The notes under the pieces are model-generated. The model was not told the origin of the DNA. It did no database searches and saw only the letters and a list, made by a program, of their open reading frames with translations. 11,744 bases of DNA from an uncultured Candidatus Saccharibacteria bacterium. GTDB lineage: Bacteria; Patescibacteriota; Saccharimonadia; Saccharimonadales; Saccharimonadaceae. The position numbers were made by a program, and so were the translations under genes. Each line of letters begins with the position of its first letter. Position 1 is the stretch's first letter. Below are positions 1-6,538 of the stretch, piece by piece. The stretch is taken from the NCBI GenBank assembly GCA_915070155.1, contig CAJZFK010000014.1, forward strand, positions 1 to 11,744, written 5' to 3'.

Positions 1-329
1 CCAGCCTCATCACGCGCCTTAATAGCACGCTCCAGAGCCTTCTGAGTTTCCGCCTCGATGATGTCATCGCCGTGATCAGCTTCATCAACCAGAATCTGCA
101 CCGACGAATAGTCAATTTTTACCACGCCACCAGAGATTGCGAAATATTCCAACTGATTATCGGAATCTTCTTTATGTCGACGCACGGTAATCACGCCATC
201 CCGTGCAATCGTCACTAGCGGCTCATGGCTTGGGAAAACGGAAATTTCGCCGTCAGTAGTCGGAATTGACACCGAATAAACTTCTTCGTCAACCTTCGTA
301 CCGACAAGTGTGACTAATGACAATTTCAT
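1..329 (-). CDS. atpC: F1Fo ATP synthase epsilon subunit (3' end cut by window edge)
   Basis: This is the epsilon subunit of the F1 central stalk, which sits with gamma on the c-ring and can restrain ATP hydrolysis. The 109 visible codons begin MKLSLVTLVGTKVDEEVYSV and contain the family's beta-sandwich core, including the TTDGEISVFPSHEPL segment (about residues 24-38, compare the usual 'T.dGe.gilpgH.PL') and an ISGGVVKI strand near residue 65. The C-terminal helical hairpin starts (EAETQKALERAIKARDEAG) but runs off the left edge, so the regulatory C-terminal domain cannot be judged. It is the last gene of the operon in the window and starts 2 nt after the atpD stop. No clear Shine-Dalgarno precedes the ATG (only GAAAG-like sequence), unlike the other operon-internal genes, so translation probably depends on coupling to atpD. 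Identification rests on synteny plus sequence and is firm. Confidence 0.93.
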   Translation of the reverse strand, partial: MKLSLVTLVGTKVDEEVYSVSIPTTDGEISVFPSHEPLVTIARDGVITVRRHKEDSDNQLEYFAISGGVVKIDYSSVQILVDEADHGDDIIEAETQKALERAIKARDEA

Positions 330-331
330 GA

Positions 332-1765
332 CTATTTAGCTTTCTTTTCAGAATGTTTTTTAGCCTCGGCAGATTCAGCTTCAGCGTCGCGAGCAACTTG
401 GTCAGCCAGCGTACCCTGGACCATATAGAACCAGTTTTCAGGCTTATCATCGTATTTACCAGCCAAAATGTCGGAAGCGTCGCGAATGGTATCTTCCAAT
501 TTAACGTAAACACCTGGGTTTCCGGTAAACTTCTCAGCCACGTGGAACGGCTGTGCCAAGAATCGCTGAATACGACGAGCACGGGCAACAATCTGCTTCT
601 GATCGTCCGACAATTCTTCCATACCCAAAATAGCGATGATATCCTGAAGCTCTTTGTATTGCTGCAAAATTCGCTGAACCTCGCGCGCCACACGGTAATG
701 CTCTTCGCCGACAATTTCTGGGTCAAGCGAGTTTGAGCTCGAGTCCAAAACGTCAACCGCTGGATAAATACCAATTTCCGTCAATGCACGGTTCATCACG
801 ATCGTAGCGTCAAGGTGAGCAAAGGTCGTGGCAGGAGCTGGGTCGGTCAAGTCGTCAGCTGGCACATAGACAGCCTGAACAGAGGTAATCGAACCCTTCT
901 TTGTTGAAGTAATGCGCTCTTGCAAGGCGCCCATTTCCTGCTGAAGGTTTGGCTGATAACCAACCGCACTTGGCAAACGACCAAGCAATGCCGACACCTC
1001 AGCACCAGCCTGAGTATAACGATAAATATTGTCGATAAATAGCAAGACATCTTTACCTTCGTCACGGAAAGCTTCAGCCATCGCCAGACCCGACAATGCC
1101 ACGCGCAAACGTGCTCCAGGCGGCTCGTTCATTTGCCCGAACACTAGCGAAGTCTTATCCAAAACGCCAGCTTCTTCCATTTCATAGTAAAGGTCGTTAC
1201 CTTCACGAGTTCGCTCACCAACACCAGCAAAAACTGAGTTTCCAGAATGGAACTTAGCGATATTATTAATCAACTCAGTGATAAGAACTGTCTTACCAAC
1301 ACCAGCACCAGCAAACAAACCAGCTTTTCCACCCTTGGCAAGTGGCGCAATCAAGTCGACAACCTTAATACCAGTTTCCAAAATCTCAGTCTTATTTGAC
1401 TGCTCAGAAAGTGCTGGAGCAGGGCGGTGAATTGGTGCAGTTTTGCCCTTTGGTTGCGGCTTTTCGTCAATCGCTTCACCAACAACATTGAACATTCGTC
1501 CTTGAGTTTCCGCGCCGACTGGAACGGAAATTGGAGCGCCAGTCGCAACAACTTCTGCACCACGACTCAATCCATCCGTTGACGACAGGGCAATTGCTCG
1601 AACAGTATGCTCGTCCAAGTGCTGCGCTACTTCCAAAACCAGCGTCTCTTTGCCGTTCTTGACATGCAACGCGTCGTAAATCGCTGGAAGTTCAACGTCT
1701 TGTGGAAACTCCACATCAACGACCACGCCAACGATCTGAATAATTTTACCTAAATCTTTTGCCAT
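332..1765 (-). CDS. atpD: F1Fo ATP synthase catalytic beta subunit
   Basis: This is the catalytic F1 subunit (477 aa), which makes or hydrolyses ATP at the alpha/beta interface. Visible landmarks are the P-loop AGAGVGKT (residues 152-159; K158, T159), the catalytic-glutamate segment GVGERTREG (E184, R185), the Walker B region LLFIDNIYRY near 241-250, LLGRLPSAVGYQP (261-272), the adenine-pocket tyrosine in IYPAVD (Y334), and the QPF and KFTG phenylalanines near 407 and 413. The DELSEED loop is present as EELSDDQ (383-389). Several residues depart from the near-universal consensus: the first P-loop glycine is alanine, DNIFRFTQ reads DNIYRYTQ, and PAVDPLDS(T/K)SR reads PAVDVLDSSSN. An ATG at 1783 overlaps the atpG stop (ATGA). 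The start at 1765 is preferred because AAAGGAG ends 6 nt before it and MAKDLGKI matches family N-termini. The product should still be catalytic because lysine, glutamate and arginine are all kept. Confidence 0.97.
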   Translation of the reverse strand: MAKDLGKIIQIVGVVVDVEFPQDVELPAIYDALHVKNGKETLVLEVAQHLDEHTVRAIALSSTDGLSRGAEVVATGAPISVPVGAETQGRMFNVVGEAIDEKPQPKGKTAPIHRPAPALSEQSNKTEILETGIKVVDLIAPLAKGGKAGLFAGAGVGKTVLITELINNIAKFHSGNSVFAGVGERTREGNDLYYEMEEAGVLDKTSLVFGQMNEPPGARLRVALSGLAMAEAFRDEGKDVLLFIDNIYRYTQAGAEVSALLGRLPSAVGYQPNLQQEMGALQERITSTKKGSITSVQAVYVPADDLTDPAPATTFAHLDATIVMNRALTEIGIYPAVDVLDSSSNSLDPEIVGEEHYRVAREVQRILQQYKELQDIIAILGMEELSDDQKQIVARARRIQRFLAQPFHVAEKFTGNPGVYVKLEDTIRDASDILAGKYDDKPENWFYMVQGTLADQVARDAEAESAEAKKHSEKKAK

Positions 1766-1778
1766 CTTTTTCTCCTTT
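1766..1778 (-). promoter_or_regulatory. Ribosome binding site that decides the atpD start
   Basis: Read on the minus strand, AAAGGAG (1778-1772) lies 6 nt before the ATG at 1765. It lies downstream of the competing ATG at 1783, so it cannot serve that codon. This makes MAKDLGKI the likely N-terminus rather than MIKEKKMAKD. The 1783 ATG does form an ATGA overlap with the atpG stop and might still give minor reinitiation. Confidence 0.8.
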
Positions 1779-1779
1779 A

Positions 1780-2661
1780 TCATTGTTCCATCGCCTCCAC
1801 GCCACCAGAAATTTCAGCAAGCTCCTGAGTAATCGCCCCTTGACGAGCTTTGTTCATAGCTAGTGTCAAATCATCAACCAAATCGCTGGCATTATCCGTA
1901 GCATTCTTCATCGCCATCATACGCATAGAATGCTCACTAGCGCGAGCATCAAGCAGCGCCTGCAACAGTCGCGCACCAACCAAACGATACGCCACCGCGT
2001 CCAAAACTTCTGGAATACTCGGCTCATATTTGGCGTCAGAAATCGTGTTAGAAACTTCACTCGGATCAACCAAGATTTTCGTTCCTGCTGGCAATAATCT
2101 GTCCAATTCAGCAGTCTGGACCATGCTATTGACAAAACGCGTATAGACAAGCGTAACGGCGTCAACTTCGCCATTTTCAAACATATTTACTGCCGTATTC
2201 AAAATCGTATGGAACGTCAATCCAGACGGCTGATCTGGCAAATCTTCATACGTACCGATGATTTTCGTGTCTTTAAGACGCGTTGCGAATTGCGAAGCTC
2301 GGCGACCAATCGTCAAAGTCAAGTTCTCAATTCCGCGCTCGTCATCACGCTTTAATAGCTCCAAATACTTCTTCAAAACGTTGGTGTTGTACGCGCCAGC
2401 CAAGCCCTTGTCGCTGGCCACCACGATAATCAATCGCTTATTTATCTTTCGCCTAACGAACAGCGGGTGATTATCAGTTGCGCCTTGGCTAGCCAAATAA
2501 GACAGCAATTCTTCCGCCGCCATTGTGTACGGCGCAGAAGCTTTGTCTGCCTCTTGAGCGCGACGCATTTTACTAGCCGCCACCAATTGCATAGCCTTGG
2601 TGATCTGCTTAGTCGAGTCCACCGAACGAATGCGATTTTTCAGCGCGCGAGTGCTCGGCAT
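1780..2661 (-). CDS. atpG: F1Fo ATP synthase gamma subunit
   Basis: This is the rotating central shaft of F1 (293 aa), which couples c-ring rotation to the catalytic sites. The two termini that form the coiled-coil shaft are clearly conserved: the N-terminal helix has RIRSVDSTKQITKAMQLVAA (about residues 10-29), and the C-terminal helix has MNKARQGAITQELAEISGG (about 268-286). The middle holds the expected Rossmann-like region, with ASDKGLAGAYN near residues 82-92. Length is normal for bacterial gamma. The ATG at 2661 is supported by GAGGAG 6 nt upstream, located inside the end of atpA; the gap to atpA is only 3 nt. The gene ends in TGA, an in-frame sign that TGA is a stop in this organism. 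Nothing is missing or broken. Confidence 0.97.
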   Translation of the reverse strand: MPSTRALKNRIRSVDSTKQITKAMQLVAASKMRRAQEADKASAPYTMAAEELLSYLASQGATDNHPLFVRRKINKRLIIVVASDKGLAGAYNTNVLKKYLELLKRDDERGIENLTLTIGRRASQFATRLKDTKIIGTYEDLPDQPSGLTFHTILNTAVNMFENGEVDAVTLVYTRFVNSMVQTAELDRLLPAGTKILVDPSEVSNTISDAKYEPSIPEVLDAVAYRLVGARLLQALLDARASEHSMRMMAMKNATDNASDLVDDLTLAMNKARQGAITQELAEISGGVEAMEQ

Positions 2662-2664
2662 GAA

Positions 2665-4191
2665 TTACTCCTCAAATCCTTTCGCTATTTCTTTCGTAGC
2701 TTCGTCAATCAATTTCAATTGCTCGTCTGAAGGCTTGTCGCCCTTGTTTAACTCACGCATAGCATCTTTAGAATTTTTCCAGAGATAAGTCAATAGGGCA
2801 GACTGCGCGTCCTTAATCTTAGAAACTGGAACATCATCAAACATACCGCCAGTCACCGCGTGAATGCTGACAAATTGCTCCCAAACGCTCATTGGTTGAT
2901 ATTGTGGCTGCTTCAGAAGCTCAGTGAGTCGCTGACCGCGGTCAATTTGAGCCTTTGTTGCATCGTCAAGATCTGAGCCGAATTGAGCAAATGACGCCAA
3001 TTCGCGGAACTGAGAAAGACCAAGCTTCAAGTTTCCGCCGACAGATTTAACGGCTTTCGTCTGAGCTGCGCCACCAACACGAGAAACTGATAGACCGGCT
3101 GAGATGGCTGGGCGGATACCTTGATAGAACAAGTCGGTTTCCAGGAAAATCTGACCGTCAGTAATAGAAATCACGTTGGTCGGAATGTAAGCGGAAATGT
3201 CGCCAGCCTGCGTTTCGATGATTGGCAGAGCCGTCAAGCTTCCAGCGCCAAGTTCATCTGACAATTTAGCCGAGCGTTCCAACAAGCGTGAGTGCAAATA
3301 AAACACGTCACCTGGATAAGCTTCACGTCCTGGTGGACGGCGCAACAATAGCGACATCTGTCGATAAGCCACCGCGTGCTTGGTCAAATCGTCATAAATC
3401 ATCAATGCGTGACCGCCGTTATCGCGGAAGTATTCTCCCATGGCAGTACCAGCGTAAGGCGCCAAGTAAAGCAGGGAGGCCGCGTCGGACGGGCTGGTTG
3501 CGACGATAATCGTCTGATCCATCACGCCTTCTTCTTTCAATCGGTCGACCAATCGAGCGATCTTCGACAATTTCTGACCAATCGCCACATAAACGTTCAC
3601 CACGCCAGTCTTTTGACGAGCCTGGTTAATCATTGTATCGATAGCAATTGCCGTCTTACCAGTTTGGCGGTCACCAATGATAAGCTCACGCTGACCACGA
3701 CCGATCGGGAACATCGCGTCAATCGACATAATACCAGTCATCAGAGGTTCGTGAACCGATTTACGACCCATCACGCCAATAGCAGGACGCTCAATTAAAC
3801 CACGCTTCTTCGTTTTAATTGCTGGACCGTCGTCAAGAGGCCGACCTAGCGGGTCAACCACTCGCCCCAACAGCTCTTCGCCGACAGGAACGTCTAGCAC
3901 CGAACCTTTGCGGCGAACGCTGGCGCCAGCCTTAACCTTATCTTCACCGCCAAGAATCACCGCACCAATTTCATCTTCCATCAAGTTCAGAGCAAATGCT
4001 TCAACTGTGTCGCCATCAGTTTCAATTTCCAACACTTCACTATAGCCAGCACTACTTAAGCCGTGCACCCAAGCCACGCCGTCACCAACGCGAATAACCA
4101 CGCCAGCATCTTCCAAACCTTCCGTCGCCTCCAGCTGCGCGATTTTTTTCCGCAGGCTTTTGGCTAATTCTGTCACATCAATCTTGCTCAT
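2665..4191 (-). CDS. atpA: F1Fo ATP synthase alpha subunit
   Basis: This is the non-catalytic nucleotide-binding F1 subunit (508 aa, the usual length), which contributes the arginine finger to the catalytic site on beta. Domains in order are an N-terminal beta-barrel (about residues 25-95), the nucleotide-binding domain with P-loop GDRQTGKT (173-180; K179, T180) and the IYDDLTKHA segment (265-273), the SVSRVGGAAQ motif with arginine finger R371, and a helical C-terminal domain. RRPPGREAYPGDVFYLHSRL (284-303) is also canonical. The N-terminal helix that docks to the delta subunit (MSKIDVTELAKSLRKKI) is retained, even though delta itself is shortened. Start choice is clear: AGGAGG lies 4 nt before the ATG, overlapping the end of atpH. 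No unusual substitution in key residues was seen. Confidence 0.98.
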   Translation of the reverse strand: MSKIDVTELAKSLRKKIAQLEATEGLEDAGVVIRVGDGVAWVHGLSSAGYSEVLEIETDGDTVEAFALNLMEDEIGAVILGGEDKVKAGASVRRKGSVLDVPVGEELLGRVVDPLGRPLDDGPAIKTKKRGLIERPAIGVMGRKSVHEPLMTGIMSIDAMFPIGRGQRELIIGDRQTGKTAIAIDTMINQARQKTGVVNVYVAIGQKLSKIARLVDRLKEEGVMDQTIIVATSPSDAASLLYLAPYAGTAMGEYFRDNGGHALMIYDDLTKHAVAYRQMSLLLRRPPGREAYPGDVFYLHSRLLERSAKLSDELGAGSLTALPIIETQAGDISAYIPTNVISITDGQIFLETDLFYQGIRPAISAGLSVSRVGGAAQTKAVKSVGGNLKLGLSQFRELASFAQFGSDLDDATKAQIDRGQRLTELLKQPQYQPMSVWEQFVSIHAVTGGMFDDVPVSKIKDAQSALLTYLWKNSKDAMRELNKGDKPSDEQLKLIDEATKEIAKGFEE

Positions 4192-4199
4192 TTTTCCTC

Positions 4200-4598
4200 C
4201 TAGATTTTCTTCGCCCGCAAGTCGTTTAACTTCTTCGAAACCGTTGCGTCCAGTGTTGCGGTCGGCGTTTGTAGCTTAAATCCGCCAATTAACGTCGGGT
4301 CAATTGATTCTCTTAGCGACACTTTTGGCTTGCTATTTTTATCGCTCGCCGCAGTCGCCAGAAATTGCTCTATTTTACGCCTTGTACTGTCGTCAAGCGC
4401 TCTCGCACTCTCGACCGACGCTACAATTTCACCACGCTCGGCCAATTCAGCCTCAATATCTCGCACCAACAAATCAACTTCACGTTCGTGCTTTTCGTAA
4501 ATCAAAAGACCAGCAATTTCTTCCAACACCGCGTCATTGCCAGCTAAAATTTGTTCAGCTGCGTACTTTGCCAACTTCCTCCTGGACACTAATCTCAT
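4200..4598 (-). CDS. atpH: F1Fo ATP synthase delta subunit, shortened form
   Basis: This is the peripheral-stalk subunit linking the top of F1 (alpha N-termini) to the b subunits. At 132 aa it is about 45 residues shorter than the usual 170-180 aa delta. Position between atpF and atpA, and the C-terminal signature with IDPTLIGGFKL (about 99-109) followed by LDATVSKKLNDL, identify it. The N-terminus starts like family helix 1 (RRKLAKYAAEQIL, residues 6-18). After AGNDAVLEEIAGL it seems to continue with what matches the last part of the N-terminal bundle, EREVDLLVRDIEAELAERG followed by VASVESARALDD. The missing stretch therefore appears to be the middle of the six-helix bundle, not an end. No frameshift is evident, and the gene overlaps nothing. 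GAGGAGG 8 nt upstream supports this ATG. Alignment is by eye, so the exact helices lost are inferred. Confidence 0.92.
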   Translation of the reverse strand: MRLVSRRKLAKYAAEQILAGNDAVLEEIAGLLIYEKHEREVDLLVRDIEAELAERGEIVASVESARALDDSTRRKIEQFLATAASDKNSKPKVSLRESIDPTLIGGFKLQTPTATLDATVSKKLNDLRAKKI

Positions 4599-5141
4599 CT
4601 ATTCAGCCTCCTCAAGCGCTTCCGAAATCAGCTTTGTATCTTTCTTCGCATCAATTTTCTCGCCCAAAACCTTGCCAGTCGCTTCAGCCACCAACTCTAA
4701 TGTCGAATTGTGCAGGTCTTTCTTAGCGTTTTCAATTTCTTGAGCAATCGTATTATGCGCTTCTTTAATCAAAGCTTCAGATTTGGCAGTCGCTTTTTTA
4801 GCCGCTTCTTCAACGACTTCGGTCGCTTCTTCTCGAGCAGACGCCACGATGTCGCTAGCTTGCGCTCGCGCTTTTCGCATAATTTCGGCGGTCATTTCTT
4901 CGGCTTTGTCGGCATTTTCCTTGGCAGATTTTGCTGCCGCGTCAGCTGCCTTCAGGTCTTTTTCTCGCTTGACGAGCATTTCCATCATTGGCGGATAGAC
5001 AAACTTGTGAAGAACAAATAGCAAGATTAAAAATGCTATCGTCTGAAACGCCAACAGCGCCCAATCAATGCCCAGCAAATCAAACAAACCAGCTTTTTCC
5101 GATGCGCCAGAATTGGCAAATTGTGTTAATATTTTATCCAC
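4599..5141 (-). CDS. atpF: F1Fo ATP synthase b subunit (GTG start)
   Basis: This is the membrane-anchored peripheral stalk subunit (180 aa), which dimerises and holds F1 against rotation. There is one N-terminal membrane segment (about residues 25-46, around WALLAFQTIAFLILLFVLHK), then the FVYPPMMEMLVKRE transition and a long alanine/glutamate/lysine-rich coiled coil to about residue 150. A short C-terminal segment (ATGKVLGEKID) probably contacts delta. The start codon is GTG at 5141; GGAG lies 6 nt upstream and the reading frame begins MDKILTQFANSG. It lies 15 nt after the atpE stop and 0 nt before the atpH ATG, so coupling with atpH is likely. Only one b-type gene is present, so the stalk should be a b2 homodimer rather than b/b'. 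Confidence 0.95.
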   Translation of the reverse strand: MDKILTQFANSGASEKAGLFDLLGIDWALLAFQTIAFLILLFVLHKFVYPPMMEMLVKREKDLKAADAAAKSAKENADKAEEMTAEIMRKARAQASDIVASAREEATEVVEEAAKKATAKSEALIKEAHNTIAQEIENAKKDLHNSTLELVAEATGKVLGEKIDAKKDTKLISEALEEAE

Positions 5142-5156
5142 AATTTACTCCGAAAA

Positions 5157-5369
5157 CTACATAACTTTGCCGACGATTGCTGCGACGAAACCGATAATAG
5201 CAATAGCGTCGATGAATGAAATACCCAAGATCATCATTGTGCGTAGGTCGTTGATTTTTTCTGGGTTACGACCAGCGGCGTTCATAGCTGATGCGCCAAT
5301 GACTGCGGCGCCAGTTGCTGCAAATGCTGCTGGGATTGCGTAGGTAAGTGTGAATGCTAATGCTTCCAT
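5157..5369 (-). CDS. atpE: F1Fo ATP synthase c subunit (proteolipid)
   Basis: This is the c-ring proteolipid (70 aa), a two-helix membrane hairpin whose oligomer is the ion-driven rotor. Helix 1 (about 6-29) carries the small-residue packing motif ATGAAVIGASA. The polar loop is GRNPEKI (R34, N35, P36). Helix 2 (about 45-67) has the ion-binding carboxylate in SFIDAIAII, at D54. Aligning on the loop arginine places A21 where Na+ rings have glutamine, and A55 follows D54, so a proton ring is inferred. Use of aspartate rather than the commoner glutamate resembles E. coli. AAGGAG lies 10 nt before the ATG. The 37-nt gap to atpB is very AT-rich, which may favour the high translation this subunit needs for ring stoichiometry. 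Confidence 0.96.
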   Translation of the reverse strand: MEALAFTLTYAIPAAFAATGAAVIGASAMNAAGRNPEKINDLRTMMILGISFIDAIAIIGFVAAIVGKVM

Positions 5370-5405
5370 GGTTAATATTCTCCTTTTAATTAATTATTAT
5401 CTAAT

Positions 5406-6242
5406 TTAATCACTCTCTGATGTTGCTAATTTATTAGTTTCAACAGAGGAGTGAACATCATCAATTGGCTCGTGTGAATCATGGTGAGCCAGCCCCAGGG
5501 AAATAAACACAGTTGATAGCATAAAGAAAATATATGCCTGAATACCGCCGATGAATAGCTCAAAGAAATAGAACGGCTGTAAGGCCACGGGCGACAAAAA
5601 TTTTGTCATATAAGCGATAATTGCCAAGAGAATTTCGCCAGCCAAAACGTTACCAAACAGACGGAAACTCAGCCCCAGCATTCGCGAAAACTCAGCCACC
5701 AACTCCAAAATGCCGACAAATGACATAATTGGATCACGCAGCGGGTTGATGAAATATCGCCCCAAATTGCCCTTGAAACCCAAATACTTAAACGCGTAAA
5801 CCTGCGCTGCAACAATCGTTACAATTGCCAAGCCAAAAGTCATATTAAGATCTGCCACGCCACCGCGGAACAGAGGAGTGTGATGCTCACCGATAGTAAT
5901 TGGACCAACGATCGGTAAAAGTCCCAGCCAATACTGAGCAACGATAAAGAAAAACAACGTAATACAGAGCGGAGCAACTTTACGCGCCCATTTTTGGTCT
6001 GGAATAACTTGACAAACCGTATTATAAAGTCCGTCGAACGTCCACTGAATTAGCCTCGTGATAAAATTATGTTTCTTTTTACCTAAAACCGCTGCACGAG
6101 TACGAAACATCACCCATACTAGCGCAATTAACCCCAAAAACCCAACCAAATGTGAATTCGTAATAGATATGCCAGCGACATTGAAAACTTCGTCAACCTT
6201 TACTGAAATATGCGGACCAGCGCTTGCCATATAATCGATCAT
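5406..6242 (-). CDS. atpB: F1Fo ATP synthase a subunit
   Basis: This is the membrane stator subunit (278 aa) with the two proton half-channels next to the c-ring. The essential arginine is R194 in LGLSFRLFGNVLAGEILL (about 189-206), with the half-channel glutamate of that motif at E203. Upstream is GILELVAEFSRM (177-188), and the last helix has FELFIGGIQAYIFFML with Q235. Hydrophobic segments near 32-46, 89-112, 134-154, 170-210 and 222-252 fit the usual five-to-six-segment topology, followed by a short acidic/histidine-rich cytoplasmic tail (HHDSHEPIDD). The start at 6242 forms an ATGA overlap with the atpI stop, and AGGAG lies 8 nt upstream inside atpI. The set of channel residues supports a working proton path. 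Confidence 0.96.
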   Translation of the reverse strand: MIDYMASAGPHISVKVDEVFNVAGISITNSHLVGFLGLIALVWVMFRTRAAVLGKKKHNFITRLIQWTFDGLYNTVCQVIPDQKWARKVAPLCITLFFFIVAQYWLGLLPIVGPITIGEHHTPLFRGGVADLNMTFGLAIVTIVAAQVYAFKYLGFKGNLGRYFINPLRDPIMSFVGILELVAEFSRMLGLSFRLFGNVLAGEILLAIIAYMTKFLSPVALQPFYFFELFIGGIQAYIFFMLSTVFISLGLAHHDSHEPIDDVHSSVETNKLATSESD

Positions 6243-6499
6243 TTCTTCAACTCCTGCTGTTTAATTTTAGCAATTTGCAAAACTACGAGAATCACTGAGA
6301 TAATCGCACCAGAAATAATCCCAGCAAGCAACCATCTCATCTTCATTCCGCTGACATTATCCAGCCACAATCCCAACAAAGTTAAGCCAATTGTTGGCAA
6401 AAACATTCGCCACATTGTACCAATCATCGTCCTTGCCAAAATCATCATCGCACCAGAATTGCCCGTATCATTAGCCGAAATGTCAGTTTCTTTTACCAT
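6239..6499 (-). CDS. atpI: AtpI/AtpZ-like small membrane protein, first gene of the ATP synthase operon
   Basis: This is an 86-aa protein with two predicted membrane segments (about residues 31-46 and 56-76) separated by the polar loop DNVSGMKMR, with a lysine-rich C-terminus (KIKQQELKK). Size, topology and position directly upstream of atpB match the AtpI/AtpZ group, proposed to help c-ring assembly or act as an ion channel. The sequence is poorly conserved, so the assignment rests mainly on position. The gene overlaps atpB by 4 nt (ATGA). An extended -10 (TGATATAGT) ends 8 nt before the ATG and no strong SD precedes it (only GGAAAG), suggesting that transcription of the whole operon starts at or within a few nt of this start codon. 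Confidence 0.82.
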   Translation of the reverse strand: MVKETDISANDTGNSGAMMILARTMIGTMWRMFLPTIGLTLLGLWLDNVSGMKMRWLLAGIISGAIISVILVVLQIAKIKQQELKK

Positions 6500-6507
6500 T
6501 ACTTTCC

Positions 6508-6537
6508 ACTATATCAATCTGTTATACTATTTTGCAA
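6508..6537 (-). promoter_or_regulatory. Promoter of the ATP synthase operon (extended -10)
   Basis: On the minus strand, TTGCAA (6537-6532) lies 18 nt before TATAGT (6513-6508), which is preceded by TG to form TGATATAGT. The -10 ends 8 nt before the atpI ATG, predicting a leader of about 1-2 nt. An alternative -10 (TATAAC, 6526-6521) would give a leader of roughly 14 nt. It overlaps the divergent promoter of the 74-aa gene. Confidence 0.6.
6520..6528 (+). promoter_or_regulatory. Divergent promoter of the 74-aa gene (extended -10)
   Basis: TGTTATACT (extended -10; TATACT at 6523-6528) ends 10 nt before the ATG at 6539. No SD lies in the intervening bases. The expected start point is near 6535, which is also where the -35 of the opposite atpI promoter sits, so the two polymerase footprints overlap. 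Confidence 0.55.
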
Positions 6538-6538
6538 G

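Noticed and set aside
1781..1783. ATG at 1783 as the atpD start
   Set aside because: It forms a plausible ATGA overlap, but the strong SD lies downstream of it and serves the ATG at 1765; the added MIKEKK is absent from family N-termini.
3376..3798. Plus-strand open frame antisense to atpA (140 codons)
   Set aside because: Opposite strand of a strongly conserved gene, composition is arginine/histidine-rich shadow-like, and no initiation signals are visible.
4572..4583. Internal AGGAGG in atpH as a signal for an alternative start (TTG)
   Set aside because: Spacing to the TTG is only 3 nt, and the purine run is explained by the codons of a basic RRK segment. The ATG at 4598 has a better placed GAGGAGG.
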